DNA of 64,000 nucleotides from SHVO01 sp050250575. Lineage in GTDB: Bacteria; Pseudomonadota; Alphaproteobacteria; Rhodospirillales; Rhodospirillaceae. Below the pieces are notes generated by a model. The model worked only from the letters and a program-made list of their open reading frames with translations. It made no database searches and was not told the DNA's origin. The stretch covers positions 145,281 through 209,280 of the forward strand of contig JBFWOJ010000005.1 of the NCBI GenBank assembly GCA_050250575.1, in the 5' to 3' direction. Within the stretch, counting starts at the first letter, position 1; the number at the start of each line of letters is the position of its first letter. The position numbers were made by a program, and so were the translations under genes. Shown here piece after piece: positions 25,517 to 34,020 of the stretch.

Positions 25517-27193
25517 TCATTCCGCCGCCATCGCCGCGCTCGACCCGGCCGTGACCTGCGAGAACGCTTTTGAGCTCACGACAGCACGCAAGAGCTCGGG
25601 GAACCGGTAACCGGCCGCGGCGAATGCTTTCTCGAGCGCTTGCAATGTCGCGCGGTCGCCGACATCGGTCGGCCCTCCGGTGGCATAGGCGAATGCGCGT
25701 TTCACAACGCAGGCCGTCAACGCCGGGTGGTCGTGCAGTGCCGCCGACAGTCCGCGGACATCGTTAAATGCTTTGCCATCGAGGTTGCCGCTCGCATCGA
25801 TCGCCGCACCGCGCTCCGAGACGCGGTAGCGGCCGGCGCCGTCGAAGTTCTCGAGGGCAAGACCGATGGGATCTGTGATCTTGTGACAACCGGCGCACAC
25901 CGGGTTTTCGAGGTGCGCATTCACGCGGTCGCGTGCCGTACGATGGTTGGCTTTGGGATTTTCCACAGCCGAGAAGTCGACGTTCGCCGGGGGCCGCGGC
26001 ACGGGCTGGCAAAGCAGCAGCTCGCGCAACGCCTTGCCGCGCAAGGTCGCGGAACTCCGTCCCGGATGTGAATGGCCGGCGAGAAAGCTGATCTGCGTCA
26101 GCATTCCCACACGCGGGCTCCCCTCTGGAAATTCGTAAGGTACCCACCCGCCGGTCGTCGGCAGCCGGTACAACGCCGCAAGTGAAGGAGAAAGGAAGGT
26201 TTCGCGGGTCGTGTAAAGATCCCGGTAGTCGCGTTTCTTCGTCAAAAGTTGGTCGACAATCGTGCGCAGCGTTTGTTCCCGCGCATCAAGCACGGTGGTC
26301 GCCGTGAAGTTCGGGTAAATCGAACCGTCCTTCGCGAGCGTGTCGAAAACCTCGAATTGCAGCATGTCGTCGAAGAAGGCGCGCACGCCGTGCTCGAGAC
26401 GAGGGCTCGCGAGCATGCGGTCGACGGACTTCGCGAAGCCTTTTTCGGTATGAAGCTCGCCCTTCGCGGCGGCGGCAAGCAACAGGCCGTCCGGCGCCGC
26501 GTTCCAAAGGAAGAAGCTGAGGCGTGTCGCCAGGGAATAGGCGTCAAGACGCGTTGCGGCCGCGTTGTCCGAATCGGCCTCAAGCCGTTCGGAGATAAAG
26601 AGCACCTGCGGATTGAACAACATCCCTTCCAGCGCCGAGCCGAGGCCGGCATGGAAGTCCTTGAGGCGATCGGCGCCCGCGCCCGCCTCTTCCACCCACC
26701 GATCAAGACGACGTTTCTCGAGGGGGCGGCGATACAAAAGAGTACTGACTTTCGTCAGGAAGGTGCGCGCGCAGCTATCGTCGCGCGCGGCCTCCGACTT
26801 CGGCGCGCAGGGGATGAGAAACCTGCGGTTCTCGGTGTTGACGACTTGCGCGGCGACCGCGGCCGCCGTCTTTTGATAGACCTCCATCTGGCTCGCGGTC
26901 ACGCCGGCAATCGAGGTTCCGACGCCAAGCAGGCCATCGGTGCGCTGCAGCGGCGCAAAACGCACATCGGGACGGACGTTCGGGCCGAACACGTAAGCGA
27001 GCGTGTTGAGATACTGCTCCGCGGTCATGAGCCGCAGGCGACGGTCCGAGGCGCCTTCGACCGCGGCCACCTCGGAAGAGGCCGGCCCGGCCGTCGGACG
27101 CTGGGCGTCCGGTTGCGAGCAGCCGGCCAGCGCCAGCACAGCTATGCCAGCGCCGACCCGCGTCAACGCACGATGTAACGAACGAAGGACCAT
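25517..27193 (-). CDS. DUF1592/DUF1588/DUF1585 cytochrome-like lipoprotein (copy 2)
   Basis: 558 residues from ATG 27193, preferred over an upstream start because CAGGAG lies 7 bases ahead and a lipoprotein signal follows (LALAGC near residue 25). Domain order as in the copy at 651-2411: DUF1587-like RLMTAEQYLNTLAYVFG, DUF1595-like, DUF1592 with LSFFLWNAAPD, DUF1588 with one CAGCH haem motif near residue 430, and DUF1585 at the end. Long stretches are identical between the copies, such as LLLCQPVPRPPANVDFSA. First gene of the unit; the terminator of the TonB receptor gene lies just upstream. Confidence 0.9.
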   Translation of the reverse strand: MVLRSLHRALTRVGAGIAVLALAGCSQPDAQRPTAGPASSEVAAVEGASDRRLRLMTAEQYLNTLAYVFGPNVRPDVRFAPLQRTDGLLGVGTSIAGVTASQMEVYQKTAAAVAAQVVNTENRRFLIPCAPKSEAARDDSCARTFLTKVSTLLYRRPLEKRRLDRWVEEAGAGADRLKDFHAGLGSALEGMLFNPQVLFISERLEADSDNAAATRLDAYSLATRLSFFLWNAAPDGLLLAAAAKGELHTEKGFAKSVDRMLASPRLEHGVRAFFDDMLQFEVFDTLAKDGSIYPNFTATTVLDAREQTLRTIVDQLLTKKRDYRDLYTTRETFLSPSLAALYRLPTTGGWVPYEFPEGSPRVGMLTQISFLAGHSHPGRSSATLRGKALRELLLCQPVPRPPANVDFSAVENPKANHRTARDRVNAHLENPVCAGCHKITDPIGLALENFDGAGRYRVSERGAAIDASGNLDGKAFNDVRGLSAALHDHPALTACVVKRAFAYATGGPTDVGDRATLQALEKAFAAAGYRFPELLRAVVSSKAFSQVTAGSSAAMAAE

Positions 27194-27265
27194 TCCAAAC
27201 TCCTGACAACGGATTTTACCCGCATTGGAGCCACAGAATGAAGGGGCCAGCGCCGCCCTGCGCCC

Positions 27266-27303
27266 TAAAAGCAGGCGCCGGCACCCGTCAAAGGCACCGG
27301 CGC
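27266..27303 (-). terminator. Rho-independent terminator of the TonB receptor gene
   Basis: On the minus strand GCGCCGGTGCC pairs over 11 positions (two G-U) with GGTGCCGGCGC, loop of 7 bases, followed shortly by TTTT (27267-27270 on the plus strand as AAAA). It stands 34 bases past the receptor's stop codon at 27337 and before the DUF1592 start, which would insulate the two units. Confidence 0.6.
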
Positions 27304-27336
27304 ACACCGTAAGATTCCGCGCTTTCTTCAGTGATG

Positions 27337-30234
27337 TTACATTCTGAAGCGGACGCCCAGGCGGTAGGCGCGGCCCATCAGGTCGTAGAGAGCGGGGTTG
27401 GACTCGTTCGTCGAGAACACCGACCCGCCGGGTCCAGAGGGTACGATCCCGGGGTCGCGGTTGGTCAAATTCCGGACGCTCAAGAACAGATCGGCTTCAC
27501 CTGCTTCGAACTGAAGCTTGTAGGTCGTGGAGAAGTCGAAATACAGGGCGCCATCGAGCTGATTATCGTCGATGGTGATCCTGTTGGCCGTCGATGCCGG
27601 GCATCCGGTTGTGCACTCGATGTAGTTCGTGTTGAACACACCCGACGAGAATCCGCGTGCATTGAAGCTCATGCTGAAAGGGTCGAGCGCATAGGTAAGG
27701 CCCACGTCCCAGCGCCAGTTCGGCTTCGAAGAGCTAAGCTGTCCCGCCTGATCGTTCGGAATCGACCCGATTACGCCGCTGTCGAGCACGTCCTTGATGT
27801 AATGGGTCGCGAGGCCGCGCAGCGTAAGATCGCCGTTCCACGTATCAAACACTTCGTCGAGCGGTTGGCGATAGGACACTTCGATATCGTACCCGCTCGC
27901 TTTTTGCGTGGCGAAATTCAGCGGACTGACGGTGAATAGAATGAGCTCGGCCCCCGCATCGATCGTACGGGTGAACTTTGCGCACGCCGATTGAACCCCG
28001 TTGAAGCAGAGGTCGATCAGCTGCTGTGCGTTCAGGCTGCTGATCGCATCCTTGATATTGATGCGGTAGTAATCCCACGAGACGCTGAATCCCGGCAGCC
28101 ACGTCGGCTGCAATACGACCCCCAAACCCAGGCTATTGGCTTTTTCCGGTCCAAGGCTCGGGTTGCCGGTCGTCGTCGAACGATTGTTGGTATTGACGTT
28201 GCCGTTGAACGGGTCGCGGATGGTGTTGGGCGACGTGGTGCCGGCTTGGAATAGATCGGCGAGGTGCGGCGCGCGGATATCGCGCGACACCGTGCCGCGG
28301 AACCTCAAGTCGTCGACCGGGCTGTACGTGGCCCCGATTTTCCAGGTCGTAACGAAGCCTGACGTTGAATAATCGGTCGCGCGCACCGCGCCGTTCAGTT
28401 CCAGCGATTTCGCCCAGGGCTGGTCGGTGGCAAGCGGCACAGCGGCTTCGAGATAGGCTTCGTTCACCGTGTACTTGCCGCCGAACGGAATACCGACCTG
28501 GAAGAAATAGAGGCTGGTATTGAAGACGCCGGGGTCGGCGGCTTGACGCGTACTTTCTTCGCGATGCTCGGCGCCGAAGGCAACGGAAACCGGGCCGGCC
28601 CACGTCGAGAACGGCTCGCCGCTGAGGTTGAACGCCAGCACTTGTTGCTTGAGGCGGATGATGTTGTCCGGGTCGGCGCGGACGTAGTCCTTTGCGGCCT
28701 GGCTGGCCACGCCGCGACCGAACAAATTGAAGGGCACACAGCCCGGCATGTCATTGGCCGGAGTGGCATCGGCATTGACCCGGCAGGAGATGGCGCCCGT
28801 GGTGGGATGACGGATGGAATCGATCGCCGCCATATAACGCGGAACGTTGATCGTATTCCCCGAGGTGGTCGTGCTCATGTTAAGGCCGGTCGACGCATAT
28901 GCGTCGAACGTCCAGCTCGTATCGACGGCGTTGAACGTACCTTCGATGCCGGCCATGAATCGCAGGATGCGGCGGTCGTACAGCGGCTGCTGCGCGCCCA
29001 TGTCGCCGTTCATCGTTCCGAATGTGAAGGACGAAACGCCTGCCGCCTGCGCCGCAGCGGCGACGGACGCCGGCAAGAACGCGTTGTCGGCACGCATCGT
29101 GAGGTTGCCGGGATAGAACACCGGCGTGCTTCGCGATTCGGAATTCATGTGCGCCCAAGACGCCTCACCGAAAACCTTCCAGTTGTCGTTGAGATCGTAC
29201 GAGGCGTAGGTGAAGACGTTCTGACGATCCTGGCGCGGCAGGATGGCTGTGCCGAAGATATGCTTATGGGTGGCGGACTCCCAGCTTCCCCCCTGCATCA
29301 TCGGCGTCGAGATCAGCGGTCCGAACACGACGTTGTATGGATTTCCGCCAGGACCAAACGCGATGCCCTTCAGCGGGCCGGCCGCGATTTGACCGCCGAG
29401 CGTGGCGACGGCCAAGCCCGTCTGCGACCGGCGGATGAGCTGCGGCTGGCCATTGGTCGGCGTATACGTCGGATTGGTCAGATAGGATGTGCCGGTGCGG
29501 TTCCAATCGCGATCGGGCACGAGGATACCACGGTCGTAGGCGGCTTCGCCGCTGAGCAGCAAATGACCGCGGCCACTCGCGAACCCGGTTCCCGCGGTCA
29601 GTGCGATTTTCCAGTTCGGATTGTCGCCATAGTCGGTGATCCCGCCAGAGACTTCGCCTTTCAGCCCTTGATATTCTGTATCCAGGATGAAATTCACGAC
29701 GCCGGTGACAGCATCGGAGCCATAGGCCGATGACGCGCCGCCGGTCACAACGTCGACACGTGAAATGAGCTGCTGCGGGAATTCCGATACGTCCGCAACA
29801 CCGGTGATGATACCGCCGACGACACGCTTGCCGTTCAACAGCGTCAGCGTGCGCTCGGAACCGAGACCTCTCAAATTCAAGCTGTTGATCGCCGCGCGGC
29901 CGCTGGTGACGGTCGCGGCGCCCGACTGCGGCGTCGCGCTCGCCGCGAGGCTCGGCAAGGTATTGACGAAGTCCGCGAGGTTCGATGTCGCCTGATTTTG
30001 CATCTGCTCGACGCCGATCACGGACACCGGTGTCGGGGCCTGATAACCGTCGCGCACGATGCGCGAGCCGCTGACGACAATCTCTTCCACGTCGTTTGCC
30101 GCGGCGGCCTGCTGCTGAGCTTGGGCATTCCCGCCGGCCATGATCGCGGCCAGGAGCGGCGTCGCACTCAACGTGTGCCGGAATAGACGCGCCAAAACAC
30201 CGCCGCGACCTGGCGCATTTCTCTCGATCGTCAT
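27337..30234 (-). CDS. TonB-dependent outer-membrane receptor (large)
   Basis: 965 residues. Signal peptide near residues 1-39, a TonB box candidate EEIVVSGSR, then the plug domain (SNLADFVNTLPSLAAS, NSLNLRGLGSERTLTLLNGKR, GGASSAYGSDAVTGVVNFIL) and a beta-barrel ending in the expected aromatic-rich C-terminus (GRAYRLGVRFRM). The plug style and length fit the receptor group used for carbohydrates, peptides or other large substrates rather than classic siderophore receptors. Its substrate cannot be read off. It sits between the DUF1592 unit and a CPNG paralogue in the same orientation, which links it to that module by context only. Confidence 0.9.
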   Translation of the reverse strand: MTIERNAPGRGGVLARLFRHTLSATPLLAAIMAGGNAQAQQQAAAANDVEEIVVSGSRIVRDGYQAPTPVSVIGVEQMQNQATSNLADFVNTLPSLAASATPQSGAATVTSGRAAINSLNLRGLGSERTLTLLNGKRVVGGIITGVADVSEFPQQLISRVDVVTGGASSAYGSDAVTGVVNFILDTEYQGLKGEVSGGITDYGDNPNWKIALTAGTGFASGRGHLLLSGEAAYDRGILVPDRDWNRTGTSYLTNPTYTPTNGQPQLIRRSQTGLAVATLGGQIAAGPLKGIAFGPGGNPYNVVFGPLISTPMMQGGSWESATHKHIFGTAILPRQDRQNVFTYASYDLNDNWKVFGEASWAHMNSESRSTPVFYPGNLTMRADNAFLPASVAAAAQAAGVSSFTFGTMNGDMGAQQPLYDRRILRFMAGIEGTFNAVDTSWTFDAYASTGLNMSTTTSGNTINVPRYMAAIDSIRHPTTGAISCRVNADATPANDMPGCVPFNLFGRGVASQAAKDYVRADPDNIIRLKQQVLAFNLSGEPFSTWAGPVSVAFGAEHREESTRQAADPGVFNTSLYFFQVGIPFGGKYTVNEAYLEAAVPLATDQPWAKSLELNGAVRATDYSTSGFVTTWKIGATYSPVDDLRFRGTVSRDIRAPHLADLFQAGTTSPNTIRDPFNGNVNTNNRSTTTGNPSLGPEKANSLGLGVVLQPTWLPGFSVSWDYYRINIKDAISSLNAQQLIDLCFNGVQSACAKFTRTIDAGAELILFTVSPLNFATQKASGYDIEVSYRQPLDEVFDTWNGDLTLRGLATHYIKDVLDSGVIGSIPNDQAGQLSSSKPNWRWDVGLTYALDPFSMSFNARGFSSGVFNTNYIECTTGCPASTANRITIDDNQLDGALYFDFSTTYKLQFEAGEADLFLSVRNLTNRDPGIVPSGPGGSVFSTNESNPALYDLMGRAYRLGVRFRM

Positions 30235-30425
30235 TATGAACTGCCCCCTTATGCCGGCCGTTGCAGGCCGCTTCGTCCCCTTCGTCCCGCGAACATTTAG
30301 CGTAATTGCCCTTGGGATTCACCAGGACAATGGCCGGGAACAGGCCCATCGGGGCCGAAAAACACAGTATTTAGGGCATTGCGGCGGCCCGGACACACCG
30401 GGCGCCGTCGGGAGGCGGCTCTGTT

Positions 30426-31553
30426 CTACTGTGAGCTTTGTGACGTCGGCTTTTGAGCGCCGTCGGTCGCATCGGCGGTCTGTTGCGGCGGATGCTGGAT
30501 GAAGACCTGCGTGAACGTCACCTTGACCGCGCCCGAGATCGCGGTCATCGCACCGGTCTTGGGATCGGGATAGGCGTCGGCGAGGCGGTGCAGCGCACGG
30601 TACAGGCTCGGCGCCGAAAGCTGGCCGTAGCTCTGGTGGTGGGTCGACCAAGACGTGTTGAGTTGATGATAGAACGCGCCGACGTCCACGTAGCCGGCGA
30701 GAATCCCCTCCCCGCGCTGCGGGGTCAGGCTGACCTGGAAGCGCAGGCCTTTGAACTTGTGGAAGCCGTTGGTGTCGAAGGTTGCCGACCACGGGATGAT
30801 CAAATCCTGCGGTTCGGTGACGAGCACGCCACCGACGATCTTGCCCTTGAACGTCTGCTGGTACTGCTTGCCCCACCGCGCATCGACACGCTGCGTTCCG
30901 CCGGGGATGTACGAGCCGCCGGTCGCATCGGCGAGCAGCGGATCGAGGCCGCGATAGGTGCGCACGGTGACGTCGTCGTCGTTCGCCAGGCTTTCGACGT
31001 CCGAGATCTCGATCATGAATCGATTGACGTCGTACTGTCCGAGATACTTGTTTTCGAAAAAGTAGATGAGGTTCGACGGCGCGCGGTATTGCGATATGCA
31101 GCCGATCGCGCGGAAGAGCTGGTTGTCGATTCCCTTCACGCCGTCCGGGTCGGTGAAATCCTCCGGGCCGACCTTGCCATCGAGATTCATTCCGTAGGAG
31201 ACATTCCCGACCGCTTCCTTGAAGGCGAAACTTTCTTCCGACATGTCGGCGAACCATTGCCGCCCTTCACGCATCAGCTGGGTGTCGAGCAGGGTGCGTT
31301 TCGTTCCGTCTTCGGGAAAAAGCTGCTTGAACTGCTCGCGCGGCCCGTCGTTGAAGCCGTTCGGGCATTCCGCCTTGCCGCCCGGGGATTCATGCACGGC
31401 CCAGTAGCGGCTGGAGAGGACGAAGCCGATTTTTCCGTCGACGATCTGCGGAACTTCGCTGGCCGGGGAGTGCGCGGCCGCGGGCGTCTCTGCCGCGCAT
31501 GCGGTTCCAGCGGCGGCGAGGGCAACAATTGCGGTAAGGGCAAACGTCCGCAT
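30426..31553 (-). CDS. Secreted protein of the CPNG family (copy 2)
   Basis: 375 residues from ATG 31553, preceded by a near-perfect AAGGAGGATCT. A signal peptide ends near ACAAE. It shares with the copies at 21676 and 61161 the markers CPNGFNDGPREQFK, LFPEDGTKRT, the EF-hand-like NLDGKVGPEDF, GVKGIDNQLFRAIGC, TYRGLDPLL and HHQSYGQ. One EF-hand position differs (GP instead of DA), so metal binding may be weaker. No COG4315 or DUF1552 gene adjoins it; the TonB receptor follows 191 bases downstream. Family unknown. Confidence 0.75.
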   Translation of the reverse strand: MRTFALTAIVALAAAGTACAAETPAAAHSPASEVPQIVDGKIGFVLSSRYWAVHESPGGKAECPNGFNDGPREQFKQLFPEDGTKRTLLDTQLMREGRQWFADMSEESFAFKEAVGNVSYGMNLDGKVGPEDFTDPDGVKGIDNQLFRAIGCISQYRAPSNLIYFFENKYLGQYDVNRFMIEISDVESLANDDDVTVRTYRGLDPLLADATGGSYIPGGTQRVDARWGKQYQQTFKGKIVGGVLVTEPQDLIIPWSATFDTNGFHKFKGLRFQVSLTPQRGEGILAGYVDVGAFYHQLNTSWSTHHQSYGQLSAPSLYRALHRLADAYPDPKTGAMTAISGAVKVTFTQVFIQHPPQQTADATDGAQKPTSQSSQ

Positions 31554-31675
31554 AGATCCTCCTTCAGGCTCTCGAGGCCTCCCGAGCCTCATATATAAAG
31601 TATACGCCGAGAGCGCCTTCCGAGTCCTGTCCCATTCCAGCCTTTCAAAGGAAAAGGGCCGGAGCGGGAAAAAGT

Positions 31676-32581
31676 CTAAGCGCGGAGGTATTTCTCGAAC
31701 CAGGCCAGAGTCCGGGCCCACGCCTCCTTGGCCGCCTTTTCGTCGTATCGCGGCGTCGTATCGTTGTGGAATCCGTGCTGCGCACCGGGGTAAATGTGCC
31801 CTTCATGCGGAACGTTCGCCGCCGTGAGCGCCGCATCGAAGGCCGGCCAGCCGGCATTGATCCGTTCGTCGTTCTCACCGTACTGGGCGTTGATCGGCGC
31901 CTTGATCTTCGGCACATCCTCCGTCTTCGCCTGCGCCCCGTAAAACGGCACACCGGCGTCAAGGTCTGCGCCCAGACGAACGGCCAGCGTATTGACCACA
32001 CCACCGCCGAAGCAGAAGCCCACGGCGCCGAGCTTGCCGCTGCTCTCGGGATGCTTCTTCAGCCATAACGCCGCCGCGACGAAGTCCTCGGCGAGCTTGG
32101 CGCGGTCCAGTTTCTGGAACATGGGCGCGGCGACTTCATCGTCCCCGGGATAACCGCCCATGGAGGTCAGGCCGTCCGGCGCAAGGGCAATGAAGTTCGA
32201 TGTGGCGAGGCGTCGCGCAACATCCTCGATATAGGGATTGAGACCTCGGTTCTCGTGGACCACCAGAACGACCGGCAGCTTGCCTTTGGCATTGGCGGGC
32301 TTCACCAAGTAGCCCTTGATCGTGCCGTGGCCCTGCGGCGAGGGAATATCGACGCGCTCGCTTTTGATGCGCGGGTCCGTCGGCTGAACCTGGATTGCCC
32401 AGGCGTAATTCGGCTTGAGCATCTCGAAAAGCGCGGTCGCGGTCAGGCCGCCGACGGCGAATCTCTGCGCCTGGTCGAGGAAGTCGCGCCGCGTCATCCG
32501 GCCGTGTACATAGCCGTCGAACAGGTTCAGGAGTTCCTGCGGAAATTCGGACGCTTTTCTGCGCTCGGCGATGTGTCCCAT
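31676..32581 (-). CDS. Dienelactone hydrolase family protein, Tat-exported
   Basis: 301 residues from ATG 32581 behind AGGGGA. A twin-arginine signal lies some 30 residues in (TRRDFLDQAQRFAVGG), typical of YghX-like members. From residue 85 an alpha/beta-hydrolase fold carries the triad expected of the family: Cys190 in GAVGFCFGGG, an acid in QYGENDERI (Asp238) and His269 in GAQHGF. The cysteine nucleophile fits dienelactone hydrolases, though the physiological substrate of periplasmic members is unknown. It stands alone between a CPNG gene and a divergent DapA-family gene. Confidence 0.85.
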   Translation of the reverse strand: MGHIAERRKASEFPQELLNLFDGYVHGRMTRRDFLDQAQRFAVGGLTATALFEMLKPNYAWAIQVQPTDPRIKSERVDIPSPQGHGTIKGYLVKPANAKGKLPVVLVVHENRGLNPYIEDVARRLATSNFIALAPDGLTSMGGYPGDDEVAAPMFQKLDRAKLAEDFVAAALWLKKHPESSGKLGAVGFCFGGGVVNTLAVRLGADLDAGVPFYGAQAKTEDVPKIKAPINAQYGENDERINAGWPAFDAALTAANVPHEGHIYPGAQHGFHNDTTPRYDEKAAKEAWARTLAWFEKYLRA

Positions 32582-32696
32582 GTGGATATGTCCCCTGGGT
32601 GAGTGGCATGGTAACCATAAGGCCGCGTCAGCATGGCATTTCCGCCCCGATCCTGGGAATGCTCCATAGGCGGAAGAACGCGCAAATCGCGTAACA

Positions 32697-33605
32697 ATGA
32701 GGGCTTCGATGAACGTCCAAAAGCCGGAATCGGCAGTGTCGCAAAAGGTGCGCGGCGTCGTCGCCGCCATCGCTACCCCCCTGGCAGGATTGGCGCCGGA
32801 TCACGACCGCTTCGTCAGCCTCGCCCGCAAACTGTTGGAAGGCGGATGCGACGCGTTGAATGTGCTTGGCACGACCGGCGAAGCGACTTCATTCACGAGC
32901 GCGCAAAGGACCGCGCTCATGTCCACCGCTGCGAAAAGCCTTCCCTTGAACCGCATGATGGTCGGCACCGGGGCTGCGGCCATTGGAGATGCCGTCGCAC
33001 TCTCGCAGCACGCCAGCTCGCTTGGTTTCGCCGGTATCCTCGTCCTGCCGCCGTTCTACTACAAAGGCATCGCGGATGCGGGTGTGATCGCCTATATCGG
33101 CGCGATTGTCGAAGCGACAAGAGACAAGCACACACCGGTCTATCTCTATAACTTCCCGGCGCTATCGGGTGTGCAGTATACGCCCGCGATCGTCAGCGCC
33201 CTCGTTCAGCGATTCGGCGCGCGCATCGCCGGGCTGAAAGATTCCTCCGGCGACCTCGCCTATGCCCGGGAAATCGCTGCGATCTCGAGGGCGCTGGATG
33301 TGTTCCCGTCCAACGAGGGCACTTTAATGGACGCGCGCAACGGCGGCCCCTTCGCGGGGTGCATCTCGGCCTCGGCGAACGTCAACGCGAAAGAGTGCGG
33401 CAAGGCCTATCGCGATGGCGACACGAACGCGCTCGCCAAAGCCGTGGCCGTGCGCAAGCTGTTCGACGGCTTGCCGCTGATCGCCGGTATCAAGACCTTG
33501 CTGGCGCATATCCATGGCGATCCGGCGCTTGAGAACCTGATGCCGCCGCTGACGCCGGTCGCCGATCCGGCGGCCCTGCGCGCGCGCTACGATGCCCTGA
33601 AATAG
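32697..33605 (+). CDS. DapA/N-acetylneuraminate lyase-family aldolase
   Basis: 302 residues; a second ATG lies four codons in. TIM-barrel family I aldolase: GTTGEATSFT (about 58-67) binds the pyruvyl carboxylate, Tyr151 in YLYNFP and Lys181 in AGLKDSSGD form the catalytic pair that makes a Schiff base with pyruvate. Genuine DapA genes normally differ in the context, and this one is followed after 15 bases by a cupin and a TonB receptor, so a catabolic aldolase or dehydratase for sugar-acid-like compounds is more likely than lysine synthesis. Exact substrate unknown. Confidence 0.85.
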   Translation: MRASMNVQKPESAVSQKVRGVVAAIATPLAGLAPDHDRFVSLARKLLEGGCDALNVLGTTGEATSFTSAQRTALMSTAAKSLPLNRMMVGTGAAAIGDAVALSQHASSLGFAGILVLPPFYYKGIADAGVIAYIGAIVEATRDKHTPVYLYNFPALSGVQYTPAIVSALVQRFGARIAGLKDSSGDLAYAREIAAISRALDVFPSNEGTLMDARNGGPFAGCISASANVNAKECGKAYRDGDTNALAKAVAVRKLFDGLPLIAGIKTLLAHIHGDPALENLMPPLTPVADPAALRARYDALK

Positions 33606-33620
33606 CTGGAGGAAGAGGCC

Positions 33621-34001
33621 ATGCTGCGACACGCATTTGCAACCATCGGCGCCGCGCTCGCGGCCGGCGGCGCCCTCGCCGGCGATGCCGGGATCGAGCG
33701 CAAGATCTTCGATCGCATGGACGTGCCGGCCGGATATGAAGCTGTCGTCGGATCGGCCGACTTGCCAGACGGCATGTCCATCGGCAGGCATACGCACGCG
33801 GGAGTCGAATTTGCCTACGTGGTTTCGGGCGAGGTCGAATTCTTGATCGAAGGGCGGGAGCCCGTGCGCGTCAAAGCCGGCGGCTTCATGAAAATCGATT
33901 CCGGGAAGATCCACGATGCGAAGGCGCTCGGCGGGCCAGGTAAAGTCGTTGCGACGTGGGTCGTGGAAAAGGGAAAACCGCTCGCCAGCCCGGCCAAGTA
34001 A
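33621..34001 (+). CDS. Secreted cupin-domain protein
   Basis: 126 residues behind GGAGG. A signal peptide (ends near GALAGD) is followed by a single small cupin barrel: motif 1 GRHTHAGVEFAYVVSGEVEF with two histidines and a glutamate as likely metal ligands, motif 2 GKIHDAKALG with a third histidine. Such small periplasmic cupins bind a metal but most have no assigned reaction. It lies between the aldolase gene and the TonB receptor gene with gaps of 15 and 19 bases, so the three probably form one transcript. Confidence 0.82.
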   Translation: MLRHAFATIGAALAAGGALAGDAGIERKIFDRMDVPAGYEAVVGSADLPDGMSIGRHTHAGVEFAYVVSGEVEFLIEGREPVRVKAGGFMKIDSGKIHDAKALGGPGKVVATWVVEKGKPLASPAK

Positions 34002-34020
34002 TCCGTCGGCGGCTGCAGAG

